DNA of 43,911 bases from Nitrospinota bacterium (lineage in GTDB: Bacteria > Nitrospinota_A > UBA7883 > JACRGQ01): positions 1-43,911 of the forward strand of contig JACRGQ010000071.1 in NCBI GenBank assembly GCA_016217735.1, in the 5' to 3' direction. The notes under the pieces are model-generated. The model was not told the DNA's origin and did not search any database. It saw nothing but the letters and a program-made list of their open reading frames with translations. Position 1 is the first letter of the stretch. Each line of letters opens with the position of its first letter. Shown here piece after piece: positions 9,034 through 17,700 of the stretch. Made by a program: the position numbers and the translations under genes.

Positions 9034-9240
9034 CTAGCGGAGAGCTTTTAGCGATTTTAGAACTTTACCTTTCCCGGAGGCTATATCCTTGCGGCTTTCT
9101 TGCAGTTCATTGAGCAACTGATTCTCTTTCCACAACCGCAACAGGTCGATAAAAAAATCCTCTTCATTTTCGTATCGCCCTTTGCGCAAGGCGGAAGAAA
9201 ATTCTTTCCTAAGCTTCGGCGGAACAATTACGCTGCTCAT
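9034..9240 (-). CDS. Antitoxin of the RelE-like pair (ribbon-helix-helix type)
   Basis: 68 residues: SSVIVPPKLRKEFSSALRKG, then YENEEDFFIDLLRLWKEN and a basic tail KGKVLKSLKALR. The short beta-strand followed by two helices fits a CopG/ParD-like DNA-binding antitoxin whose C-terminal helix neutralises the toxin. Autoregulation is expected, and a perfect 13-base dyad overlaps its start codon. The pair is a common mobile addiction module and sits next to a MITE-like element. Confidence 0.75.
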   Translation of the reverse strand: MSSVIVPPKLRKEFSSALRKGRYENEEDFFIDLLRLWKENQLLNELQESRKDIASGKGKVLKSLKALR

Positions 9241-9251
9241 ATTGGCAATAT
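9239..9251. promoter_or_regulatory. Putative autoregulatory operator of the toxin/antitoxin pair
   Basis: ATATTG-G-CAATAT is a perfect dyad covering the first bases of the antitoxin start codon and the sequence just before it. An RHH antitoxin bound there would block its own transcription or translation start. The assignment is positional inference only. Confidence 0.4.
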
Positions 9252-9376
9252 TTTACCATAAATCACCCATCCATAAAGAGTAATGGCGTTAAAGAGAGCC
9301 TTTCTGTTTTCACCGATACCGCAAAGAAAATCCGAAAGTACACCTCTGGGAAAAAATGGAAACCACTACTGGAATC

Positions 9377-9546
9377 CTAGTGTAGTGTCCCAGTAACGGC
9401 TTTACAATGTGGTAGCGGCGGCCAAAATCTAGGGCTAAATGTTATTTGTCATGCCCGTGCAGACGGGCATCCAGGCTTTTCCCTCTCTGGATTCCCGCCT
9501 TCGCGGGAATGACAACTGTAAAGGGAATACCGGGACACTACACTAG
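9377..9546. mobile_element. MITE-like element A (170 bp)
   Basis: Perfect 15-base terminal inverted repeats CTAGTGTAGTGTCCC (9377-9391) and GGGACACTACACTAG (9532-9546). The interior is non-coding and holds a 68-base REP-like inverted repeat at 9447-9514. Terminal repeats starting CTAG without an internal gene suggest a non-autonomous element moved in trans, possibly by a Tc1/IS630-type transposase that targets TA. No flanking duplication beyond the TA inside CTAG is visible. A second element with related ends lies at 10185-10317. Confidence 0.7.
9447..9514. repeat. REP-like 68-bp inverted repeat
   Basis: TGTCATGCCCGTGCAGACGG opens the left arm, followed by GCATCCAG. The right arm is CTGGATTCCCGCC and CGCGGGAATGACA. 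The outer TGTCAT/ATGACA and the CCAG/CTGG blocks are inverted, and each arm folds on itself. It is nested in MITE-like element A and related in design to 341-487. Confidence 0.55.
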
Positions 9547-9621
9547 AAGCAACTTTTCCAAATGCTACAAAGCAAGGCCCGACCCCGTCCCCTTATGACC
9601 TCGATTCCCATGACCACCGGG

Positions 9622-10014
9622 TTAGGCGCGGCCATCGCGACTTGCCCAGTAGTCATGGACGTAATTAAATTCCTTAACCCAACACGCAAGAGTGTCTTTG
9701 GTGTTTCGTCCGAGAGACTCGGCTAGCTCAAAAAAACCAGGGCCAGGCTGCATGTCCCCGTTCTTATGCACCACTATCGCCGTGAGCATTCCACGTCCCG
9801 CCCCATCTTCTTCAGTGCTGATCTCCCCGAGGAAATGAAATAAACGGAAGTCATGTGGCTCCATACGGAGGGCTGTGATTTGCGCAACAAACTCAGAATA
9901 CGCAATTTGACCACGACGGCGGGCAACTGCAATCAGTATGTCCCTCCCTTGCCGCTTTGCGAGATTCCACTGTGTGCCTTCAAAGCCATATTGATTTAAC
10001 ATCCAGCCTCCCAA
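9622..10014 (-). CDS. Orphan 130-residue protein between two MITE-like elements
   Basis: I do not recognise the family. From GTG or ATG at 10014 or ATG 10002 (MLNQYGFEG) the protein is mixed alpha/beta with no signal or membrane segment. Notable stretches are GRGMLTAIVVHKNGDMQPGP, with a buried strand and a Gly/Pro turn, and WVKEFNYVHDYWASRDGRA at the end. Balanced composition and well-formed strands suggest a real, soluble cytoplasmic gene. It has no operon partner and is bracketed by elements at 9377-9546 and 10185-10317, which suggests it arrived or was isolated with them. Confidence 0.6.
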   Translation of the reverse strand: MGGWMLNQYGFEGTQWNLAKRQGRDILIAVARRRGQIAYSEFVAQITALRMEPHDFRLFHFLGEISTEEDGAGRGMLTAIVVHKNGDMQPGPGFFELAESLGRNTKDTLACWVKEFNYVHDYWASRDGRA

Positions 10015-10160
10015 CGCCTAATGAACCTTATGAAATTACATCTTCAATTACACCGAGAGCCACCATAATATACCATCGTGGCAGTCCTCACACTCTCTGA
10101 TTGCTCGTCTGTCTAATTGTGTTGTGCGTCCAAAACCCTGAATCGATTCGGTCAAGAAGT

Positions 10161-10184
10161 GGGGAAGGAATCACTCCCTTCCCC
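10161..10184. other. Hairpin next to MITE-like element B
   Basis: GGGGAAGG (10161-10168) pairs with CCTTCCCC (10177-10184) across an 8-base loop, directly abutting the left end of the element at 10185. No T-run follows on either strand. The rest of 10015-10160 shows nothing I recognise. Confidence 0.4.
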
Positions 10185-10317
10185 CTAGTGTAGTGCGTCC
10201 TATTTTCCTTGGCATATGATTGCAACGGAAAACCCTGTATTTTTCACGGTTTGCTTGGTCTTGGTACTCCATGCAACGCGGGCAATATGTAAAGAAGCGT
10301 TAGACGCACTACACTAG
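10185..10317. mobile_element. MITE-like element B (133 bp)
   Basis: Perfect 15-base terminal inverted repeats CTAGTGTAGTGCGTC (10185-10199) and GACGCACTACACTAG (10303-10317). The outer 11 bases (CTAGTGTAGTG) are the same as in the element at 9377-9546, but the inner four and the interior differ. It is non-coding. The right end lies 15 bases from the stop codon of gspK, so it sits exactly where the next secretion gene would be expected. Confidence 0.7.
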
Positions 10318-10332
10318 CCACCTAAAAGTGTC

Positions 10333-11274
10333 CTAACGGGCGGGAGGCTGGGCAATAACAGGTTCTTTTTTCCGCACGAAGACATCATAAAAATCGTCGG
10401 CCCAATCGAGGAGCGTGAGGCGGCGGGGGGCGGTCTTGCGCACCACCACACGCACCGAGTGGGTTAACGCGCTCCCTTCGAAACGGCCGGTGGCGACAAT
10501 CACAAAGGTATCCGATTTGCCGTTTGGGTCGGGGGGAGCATTGTGGGCGCGGGCATCCATGATGGCATCCACCTTGTCCTGCGGCACTCCGGATGCCAGC
10601 AACGCTTCGGGCGTGGCGGTATTGGGATTCAACGCCCCGGCGGAATAAACGGTGAGCACCTTTTCCAGGGCCGCGAATATTTTGGGGGAAATCCCTTTAA
10701 CCCGCCGCAGTTCCGCCACGCTGTCAAAATCGCCGTTCTTGGCTTTATACGGCGGTTTCAGCGTTTGGTAATAATCGCTCTCGGCGCCGTTGGCGCGGTG
10801 ATACTCGTCGGCGTCGGCCCAATCGAGGATGCCATCGATGGCCGCATCCTCCCCGTCAATTTTATCCGGAAACAGCGCGGCGAAAAGTCGCCGCAATCCC
10901 CCTTCGTCCCGCGCCAGGGCATTGAGATTCAGCTTCGCGTTCTCGTCGGTAATGACATAGCCCGCCAATCCGCCGCCAAGCTTCACCTGCCGCGGCGCAA
11001 ACTCCGGTTCTTTCAGATCGTCGCCGACGCGCCCCAAAACATCCTGTCCGTCTTTGGCGTACACATAATCAAAATCCTCCAGCAACTCCGCGAAGGCCAT
11101 CTGCGCGCCGGCGCGGGCGAGGTAATATGCCTCGCGCCCCTCCTTGAAGTTGCGCACTGCCCCGATGTCGCCGCGCGCGCTCATCGCCATTTCCGCCGCC
11201 AACGCCGCCAGAATCACCAGCAGCCATATCACCAGCAGCAGCGCGATACCCCGCTCGTCCCGTACCTGCTTCAC
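10333..11274 (-). CDS. gspK: Type II secretion minor pseudopilin GspK
   Basis: 313 residues from GTG 11274, which overlaps the gspJ stop (GTGA). The N-terminus RDERGIALLLVIWLLVILAA is a prepilin-like leader and hydrophobic helix with the relaxed cleavage site typical of GspK. The periplasmic part has the GspK signature region DENAKLNLNAL, GILDWADADEYHRANGAE and VKGISPKIFAAL, including the long insertion of this family. GspK caps the pseudopilus tip with GspI and GspJ. It is the last gene of the H-I-J-K unit; the usual gspL and gspM do not follow. Confidence 0.92.
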   Translation of the reverse strand: MKQVRDERGIALLLVIWLLVILAALAAEMAMSARGDIGAVRNFKEGREAYYLARAGAQMAFAELLEDFDYVYAKDGQDVLGRVGDDLKEPEFAPRQVKLGGGLAGYVITDENAKLNLNALARDEGGLRRLFAALFPDKIDGEDAAIDGILDWADADEYHRANGAESDYYQTLKPPYKAKNGDFDSVAELRRVKGISPKIFAALEKVLTVYSAGALNPNTATPEALLASGVPQDKVDAIMDARAHNAPPDPNGKSDTFVIVATGRFEGSALTHSVRVVVRKTAPRRLTLLDWADDFYDVFVRKKEPVIAQPPAR

Positions 11275-11930
11275 TTCTTCACCTCCGGCGCTACAGCGCC
11301 GCCCGGCTCTATCCGCACGGTAAGCGGCGGCCACACGAACGGATCGTTGCTTTCCACCATCGCCAGCGAGAGCCGCGCCGCCAACGGCATCTTGTCCAGT
11401 TCTTTGTCGTCGGCGCTCTTTTCGCGCCAGACATCTTTCGCGTCGCTCCCCGTTCCTTCGCGGTAGAGGTACTCGCATTTAAATTCCTTGATCGTCCCCT
11501 CCCCCATCGGAACGTCCGTCCACTTTACTTCGTCAACCGGCGTATGCGGATCAAATGGCGCTTCGGAGAAAAGCAGCGCCTTCTTCTCCGCGTCGAATGA
11601 GAGCCGTTGCAGATAAAAACCGTCGGCGTCCGTCAGTGCCTTGAGGCGCGGGACGTTCGCCACGAAGAGGAGCTTGTCCGCTTCGCCGTGAAAGGCGAGG
11701 ATTTTTTCGTTCTTCGCGTTCACGAAATAGTTTTGCCGCGCGCTTTTGAGCTGTCCCGCGATGAGTCCCATCCCCTCGGTGAGATCGTAATGCCCTTCCA
11801 TCCGGTTCCGCCCCGCCTCCCACGAGCGGAGCGAAAGCTGAAACCCGGCGGTGAGGATGGCGGTGATCGCCGCCAGCAGGGTGATGGCGATCAGCAGTTC
11901 GAGCAGCGTGAAACCGCGCTGGTTCTTCAC
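11271..11930 (-). CDS. gspJ: Type II secretion minor pseudopilin GspJ
   Basis: 219 residues from GTG 11930, overlapping the gspI stop (GTGA). The prepilin motif is QRGFTLLELLIAITLLAAI with Glu at +5 of the mature chain. The globular part contains RSWEAGRNRMEG and a long beta-rich domain, as in GspJ of the tip complex. The frame is open further upstream, but that extension lacks a prepilin context. Processing by the peptidase GspO/PilD is expected; that gene is not in the window. Confidence 0.85.
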   Translation of the reverse strand: MKNQRGFTLLELLIAITLLAAITAILTAGFQLSLRSWEAGRNRMEGHYDLTEGMGLIAGQLKSARQNYFVNAKNEKILAFHGEADKLLFVANVPRLKALTDADGFYLQRLSFDAEKKALLFSEAPFDPHTPVDEVKWTDVPMGEGTIKEFKCEYLYREGTGSDAKDVWREKSADDKELDKMPLAARLSLAMVESNDPFVWPPLTVRIEPGGAVAPEVKK

Positions 11931-12355
11931 CGGTTCGCCTCCACCGCCGTCTTGAGCGTATTCAGGACAAGCTCTTTGGCCGTTTCGCCATCCTTCCACT
12001 CCACCTTCACGGAAAGATGGTAGAGGACTATCCGCTCGGCGGCATCGCGCGGCGCTGTTTTTTCCTTCCGCCCCACCGGTTCTTTATATTCCTCGACGGT
12101 GGTTTTATACGAGTAGTCCGGATTGCCGGAAAACGTTCCCTGTTCGCCCACCGGCGGGAAAGGACTGCGGGCCATCAGTTCTTCCAGCTTTTCGCCGCCC
12201 AACACCGCCGCGCGGGCGTGGCGCTCGCTCCGTTCGATGTTGCGGAGCGTGCCGCCATAAAGGTGGAAGATGGCGGTGAACGACACGGCAAGGATGGTGA
12301 CGGCCACGAGGATTTCCAGCAGCGTGAAGCCGCGCTCGCGCACTTCGTGGTTCAT
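11927..12355 (-). CDS. gspI: Type II secretion minor pseudopilin GspI
   Basis: 142 residues starting MNHEVRERGFTLLEILVAVT, a prepilin leader cut after Gly with Glu at position 5. The globular domain is short, as usual for GspI, with GEKLEELMARSPFPPVGEQG matching the family's region after the long helix. GspI nucleates the pseudopilus tip with GspJ and GspK. The start overlaps the gspH stop by four bases. Confidence 0.85.
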   Translation of the reverse strand: MNHEVRERGFTLLEILVAVTILAVSFTAIFHLYGGTLRNIERSERHARAAVLGGEKLEELMARSPFPPVGEQGTFSGNPDYSYKTTVEEYKEPVGRKEKTAPRDAAERIVLYHLSVKVEWKDGETAKELVLNTLKTAVEANR

Positions 12356-12870
12356 TTTCTTTCCCTTACTATCCCCGCCGCTTCGTTGCGGATTACCCGC
12401 GCGCGGCCGGAAAGCGGATCGAGGGTCACGCGGTAGCCGTTTTCATCTTCGGCGCTGTCCGCTTTCATGGAGGTGACGGCGAGGTTGCACGCGGAGGCGG
12501 TTCCGGCGGGGCTGAACTCCAAAACCAGCAGCCCATCGCGGGGCGTCCAAACCTTTACCGCATCGGGGATTTTCACCGCCTCGCCGTTGAACGGCCCCGC
12601 CGGGTTTCCGGCGTCGAACCGCCCCTCGATGGCGTAGGCCGCTTTTTGCGCCGGGTCTATCACGGCGGAAAAAACGGTTTTGCGCGCGATGGCTTCCTGC
12701 CGGGCCAGCCGCATGAGGGCCGCCATCTCCCCGGCGGCCGACTTCAGTTCCGCCCGTTCAAGGGAGCGCGCGAAGAACGGCACCCCCAGCCCCGCCACCA
12801 TCGCAATGACCGCCATCACGATAAGCAGCTCCACAAGCGTATAGCCGGACAGTCCGCCTCGGTTCATCAT
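12352..12870 (-). CDS. gspH: Type II secretion minor pseudopilin GspH
   Basis: 172 residues from ATG 12870 (or the adjacent ATG 12867). The leader is LSGYTLVELLIVMAVIAMV, with Glu at +5, followed by the conserved segment AAGEMAALMRLARQEAIARK of GspH/FimT pseudopilins. It heads the H-I-J-K gene set. No clear ribosome site precedes either ATG, and a longer frame to 12906 exists. No gspC-G genes are upstream, so the main secretion genes must be elsewhere. Confidence 0.8.
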   Translation of the reverse strand: MMNRGGLSGYTLVELLIVMAVIAMVAGLGVPFFARSLERAELKSAAGEMAALMRLARQEAIARKTVFSAVIDPAQKAAYAIEGRFDAGNPAGPFNGEAVKIPDAVKVWTPRDGLLVLEFSPAGTASACNLAVTSMKADSAEDENGYRVTLDPLSGRARVIRNEAAGIVRERK

Positions 12871-12982
12871 TGAAACAGGATACCGGGTGGGCGGGGAACT
12901 CGGCAAGGAAAAGGGAAATGGCGCGGATATGGCGAATGGCCGCGGCGAAGGCTGGAACGGAGCGGGATACGCCCAGCCGCGC

Positions 12983-13010
12983 TTGACAGTACGGAAAAAG
13001 GAAGGATAAT
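12983..13010 (+). promoter_or_regulatory. Sigma-70 promoter of the tetR-RND operon
   Basis: -35 TTGACA (12983-12988), 16-base spacer, -10 GATAAT (13005-13010). The predicted start at about 13017 falls on the first base of the palindromic operator. Confidence 0.75.
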
Positions 13011-13016
13011 GAAATC

Positions 13017-13038
13017 TGACCGACCGGTTGGTCGGTCA
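13017..13038. promoter_or_regulatory. TetR-type operator
   Basis: TGACCGACC-N4-GGTCGGTCA, two perfect 9-base half-sites with a GGTT centre. It begins at the predicted transcription start and ends 12 bases before the GGAGG ribosome site of the repressor. This is the classic form for TetR/AcrR repressors of efflux operons. Confidence 0.85.
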
Positions 13039-13058
13039 AGGCTGGTTCTGGAGGAATT

Positions 13059-13694
13059 TTGGCAAAAACCGTTTCCGTTAAAAAGACCGCGCCTAAAGAG
13101 TGCCCCGTCGTGAGCCGCATACTTGCCGCCGCCGAAAAACTTTTTGCCAAGCACGGCTTCGCCGCCGCATCCATGAGCGCCATCGCCAAAGAGGCGGGAA
13201 CGAGCAAGGCGAACATCTACCACCACTTCCGCGCCAAGGACGACCTGTATCAAGCGGCGCTCCGTTTCGCCGCCGAGGGGATTAAAACGCTGCTGGAAGA
13301 CGTGGAAGATAGCGGGGCGACGGTGGCGCGCAAGCTGGAGCTTTTTGCCAAGGCACATATCGAGGGAATGCGCTGTCACGCCGACATGGCGCGGCTCATC
13401 CTGCGCGAACTGCTGACGGACAGCCGCAAGCGGGGGCGCGAGATCGCCGAAAGCGGTTTTGCCCGCAATTTTTCCACGCTCACCGCGCTTGTCCGCAAAG
13501 GGCAGGAGAACGGCGAACTGCGCAAGGATATGGATCCCGCCGCGGTGACGGCGCTGGTGCTGGCGGCGAACATTTTTTTCTTCCAAAACAACGAGGTGTT
13601 GCGGCACTACCGCGAAGTAACCTTCGCGGACGACCCGGAACGCTATGTGAAAACGGTTTCTGAAATACTGCTCAACGGCATCAGGCCACGGTGA
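13059..13694 (+). CDS. TetR/AcrR-family repressor of the downstream efflux operon
   Basis: 211 residues from a TTG start at 13059, supported by GGAGG at 13050-13054. The N-terminal helix-turn-helix is AAEKLFAKHGFAAASMSAIA and EAGTSKANIYHHFRAKDDLY (about residues 25-65). The C-terminal half is an alpha-helical ligand domain with RYVKTVSEILLNGIRPR at its end. It is the first gene of a tetR-adaptor-pump operon, with a 3-base gap to the adaptor. With the operator over its own start point it should repress itself and the pump until an inducer binds. The inducer is unknown. Confidence 0.93.
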   Translation: MAKTVSVKKTAPKECPVVSRILAAAEKLFAKHGFAAASMSAIAKEAGTSKANIYHHFRAKDDLYQAALRFAAEGIKTLLEDVEDSGATVARKLELFAKAHIEGMRCHADMARLILRELLTDSRKRGREIAESGFARNFSTLTALVRKGQENGELRKDMDPAAVTALVLAANIFFFQNNEVLRHYREVTFADDPERYVKTVSEILLNGIRPR

Positions 13695-13697
13695 CGG

Positions 13698-14786
13698 ATG
13701 AAAGGGAAAGGCGCGATGGAAATATTCGGCTCCGGACGGAACAGGCGGATGGCGGCGGCATTGTGCGCGGCGGCGCTGCTGCTGGCGGGCGGCTGCAAGA
13801 AGAAAGAGGAAGCGCAAACCGGCCACGGCCCGCGCGCCGTGCCGGTGACCGCCGTGAAGGCGGAACTGCGCAACGTGGAGGTCCGCGAGGAATCGGTCGG
13901 CTATATCGAAAGCCGCGAGGCTCCCGCCGTGTCGGCCGAGGTAAGCGGCCGCGTGAGCGCCGTGCTGGCGGATAACGGCGCGACGGTGAACGCCGGCGAC
14001 GTGCTGGCGAAAATCGACGACGGCGACCTGAAGCTGCGGCACGAGGCGGCCCTCGCCGCGGCATCCAACGCCGAAAAAAACGTGGCCCGCCTGAAAAACC
14101 TTTTCGCCGAGAAAGTGATACCCGAAAGCCAGCTTGACGACGCCCAGACGCAGCTTACCGCGCTGCGCAGCCAGCTCGCCGCCGCCGCGCGCGACCTGAA
14201 AAGGGCCGCCGTCACCGCGCCGCTCTCCGGCAAAGTGCAAAGCCGCCTGGTTGCCGAAGGGGATTATGTAAACCCCGGCAAGCCGATGTTCATCATCGAC
14301 GGCGGAAACCGCTTGCAGATACACCTGCCGTTCCCCGAATCCACGGCCAGCCGCTTGGCTGCGGGACAGGCGGTGCGGCTGACCAGCCCCATCGACCCCG
14401 GCGCGGTGATGGAGGGAAAGATATCGGAAATCCGTCCGGTAATCACCAGCGGCAGCCGTTCCGTGGATGTAATCGTGAACAGGGACAACCTTGGCGGCTG
14501 GATGCCGGGCGCCAGCGTCACCGGCTCGGTGCTCCTGAGTTCCCGCCAGGCGGCGGTGATGGTTCCGGCGCTCTGCGTGATCCTGCGCCCGGCGGGCGAA
14601 ACGGTCTACATCATAACCGGGGATAAGACGCGCGCCGTGCCGGTGAAAACCGGCGTGCGGCAGGATGGCATGGTGGAGATTGTCAGCGGCCTCAAGGGGG
14701 ATGAAACCCTCGCCGCCGACGGCGCCGGTTTCCTCACCGATGGCGCGGCGGTAAAAATGGCTCCCGGTGCGGACAGGGCGAAATGA
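13698..14786 (+). CDS. RND efflux periplasmic adaptor lipoprotein (membrane-fusion protein)
   Basis: 362 residues. A lipoprotein signal with lipobox LLLAGGC puts the acylated Cys at residue 33 from ATG 13698; ATG 13716 is an alternative with an AAAGG just before it. The chain has the split biotinyl-lipoyl motif (SAEVSGRVSAVLADNGATVNA and later APLSGKVQSRLVAEGDYV), a helical hairpin at about 110-165 (FAEKVIPESQLDDAQTQL) and a beta-barrel. It links the inner-membrane pump to an outer-membrane channel. Its TGA overlaps the pump's ATG (ATGA), so the two are coupled. No TolC-like gene is in the window. Confidence 0.92.
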   Translation: MKGKGAMEIFGSGRNRRMAAALCAAALLLAGGCKKKEEAQTGHGPRAVPVTAVKAELRNVEVREESVGYIESREAPAVSAEVSGRVSAVLADNGATVNAGDVLAKIDDGDLKLRHEAALAAASNAEKNVARLKNLFAEKVIPESQLDDAQTQLTALRSQLAAAARDLKRAAVTAPLSGKVQSRLVAEGDYVNPGKPMFIIDGGNRLQIHLPFPESTASRLAAGQAVRLTSPIDPGAVMEGKISEIRPVITSGSRSVDVIVNRDNLGGWMPGASVTGSVLLSSRQAAVMVPALCVILRPAGETVYIITGDKTRAVPVKTGVRQDGMVEIVSGLKGDETLAADGAGFLTDGAAVKMAPGADRAK

Positions 14787-17700
14787 CGCTGCCTGAGCTG
14801 TCGATACGCCGGCACGTCCTGGCGTACATGATGAGCGGCGTGCTGATGCTGCTCGGCTACATCGGCTACACCCGGCTGGGGATCGACCGCTTTCCGCAGA
14901 TCGAGTTTCCCGTCATCACCATCATGACCGTGATGCCCGGCGCCAATCCGAACGTCATGGATTCCAACGTCACCAGCGTCATCGAGTCCGCCGTGAACTC
15001 CGTGCCGGGCATCAACCACATCCAGTCCACCAGCTCCCCCGGCGTATCGGTGGTGGTGGTCGAGTTCAGCCTCAGCAAAAACGCCGACGTGGCGTTTAAC
15101 GAAGTGCAGGCGAAAGTGAACCAAATCCTGCGCCAACTGCCGAAAGGAATCGACAATCCGGTGGTGGCGAAGGTGGAGGTGGGGGCGCAGCCGGTGATGT
15201 GGCTTTCGCTCAACGGCGACCGGACGCTGGGGGATATGAACCTTTACGCCCGCAACGTCATCAAGAAGCGGCTGGAGAACATCGACGGCGTCGGCCAGGT
15301 TCTCATCGGCGGCGAACGCAAACGCCAGATACGGGTGAACCTGAACCTGGCGGCGCTGGCCGGGCTGGGGCTTTCGGTCAACGACGTGCTGGGGGCCTTC
15401 GAGGGCGAGCACGTGGTGCTGCCGGGCGGCTTTCTCTCCGGCTCCCACATGGAATTCCTCATCAAGCTGGACGCCGAGTTCCACAACCTCAACGACATGC
15501 GCGGGATGATCGTCGGCTACAAAGACAACGCGCCGATATTTCTGAGGGAAGTGGCGCGGGTGGAGGACGGCCTCGCCGATTACCGGCAGCTTGCCAACTT
15601 CAACGGGAAGCCGAACGTGGGGCTGGGCATCGTGAAAGTGAGCCGCTCCAACACCATCGAAGTCATCGAGAAGGTGCAGGAGCGCCTCAAGAACGAGATC
15701 ATCCCGCAGCTTCCGCCCGGCCTTGCCATAGAGGAGGCTTCCAACGACGGCCTGTTCATCAGGGGCATGGTGAACTCCCTCAAGGAGCACATCGTCGAAT
15801 CGGTAATGCTGGCGGCGCTGGTGGTATTCCTGTTTCTCAAGAGCTTCCGCGCCACGTTCATTATCGCCACCGCCATCCCGGTATCGCTCCTTTCCGCCAT
15901 CGCGGCCATGTATTTTTCCGGCTATACGTTCAACACCCTCACGCTGCTGGCGCTGCTGCTGCTGATCGGCGTGGTGGTGGACGACGCCATCGTGGTGCTG
16001 GAAAACATCTACCGCCACCGCGAGCATATCGACCGCGACCCGGTGTCGGCCTCCATCAACGGCTCGCAACAGGTGGTCTTCGCCGTGCTGGCGGCGACGC
16101 TGACGCTGATCTCCATTTTCTTCCCCGTGATTTTCATGGGGGGGATCATCGGGCGATTCTTCCAGTCGTTCGCGGTGGTCGTCACCGTGGGGGTCATCGC
16201 CTCGTGGTTTGTTTCGATGACGCTGACGCCGATGCTCTGCTCCCGCTTTCTCGTGATGGCGGACAAAGAAACGCACGGCCCGGCCTACCGTTTCCTCGAC
16301 CGGGCGTTCCTCATGATGGACCGCTGGTACATCAGATTGCTGGAATACGCGCTTTCCCACCGCTGGAAGGTGGTGCTGTTCACCGCGGCCACCGTCCTCT
16401 CCACCGGTTTCTTTTTCGCGATGGTGGGAAAGGAATTCGTGCCGAAAGAGGACGAAGGGCGTTTCATCGTGTTTTTTAAAACGCCGCTCGGATCCAGCAT
16501 CGACTATGCCGCCGGCCGCCTCGCGGAAGTGGAAAAAGTGATGGCCGGCCAGAAAGAGATACTGACCTACTTCACCGCCATCGGCCTGGGACAGGCGGGG
16601 CAGGTGAACCAGGGAATGGCGTTTGTGCGGCTGACGCCAAAGGCGGAACGCAAGCTCAAGCAGTATGAGGTGATGGACGCGCTTGCCGGAAAATTCGCCC
16701 GGATACCGGGGGTGATGGCGTTCCCCTCCGCCGTGCCGATGGTGAGCGGCGGCCGCGGCGAACCGCTCCAGTTTACCCTGAGCGGCGTCAACCTGGATCA
16801 AGTGGCCGCGCTCGCGGAACAGATGAAGAAGAAACTTTCCGCCGACGGCGCGTTGGGACGCCTCGACCTCGACCTCCAGACCGACATGCCGCAGGTGAAT
16901 ATCAGCATCGACCGCGCCCGCGCCGCAACCCTCGGCCTTTCCGCCATCGACATGGCGATGGCGGTGAACGTGCTGGTGGGGGGCTACGACGCGGCGAAAT
17001 ATAACGATGAGCCGGGGGACGGCGAACGCTATGACGTACGCATAAAAGCGGCCGACGGGCAGGTCGAAAACCCCGCCGACCTCAAGAAGATATACGTCCG
17101 TTCGCGCGACGGCAAGCTGGTGCGGCTCGATACCATCGCATCGTTCAAAAAGGAGCTGGGGCCGGCCGTGATCGGCAGGCTCGATCTCAAATACGCCGCC
17201 AATTTCTTCTCCGATCCCGCCATTCCCCTGGGCGAGGCGATGAAAAAGGTTACGGATGCCGCGGACGCGATACTGCCGATGGGATACACGGTGCTGATGC
17301 GCGGACAGGCGGAGGAATTCGGCAAAACCGTCGGGTACATGATTTTCGCGTTCAGCATGTCGATCATCCTGCTGTACATGGTGCTGGCCAGCCAGTTCAA
17401 CAGCTTCACGCAGCCGTTCATCATCATGGTGGCGCAGCCGCTGGCGATCATCGGGGGGCTGGCCGCGCTCTGGATCACCGGCAGCACGCTCAATATTTTT
17501 TCCATGATCGGGCTGGTGCTGCTGATGGGGCTGGTGGCCAAAAACTCCATCCTGCTGGTCGATTTCGCCAATCAGCTGCGCGCGGAGGGGAAAGACATCG
17601 ACGCCGCCCTGCGCGAGGCCTGCCCCGTGCGCATGCGGCCGGTGCTGATGACCAGCTTCACGGTCATTTTCGCCATGTTGCCGGCCGCGCTGGGATTGGG

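Noticed and set aside
14606-16801. 731-codon minus-strand ORF inside the RND pump
   Set aside because: It is antisense to a full-length pump with all the proton-relay motifs. Its His/Asp/Gln-rich content is a codon-bias artefact.
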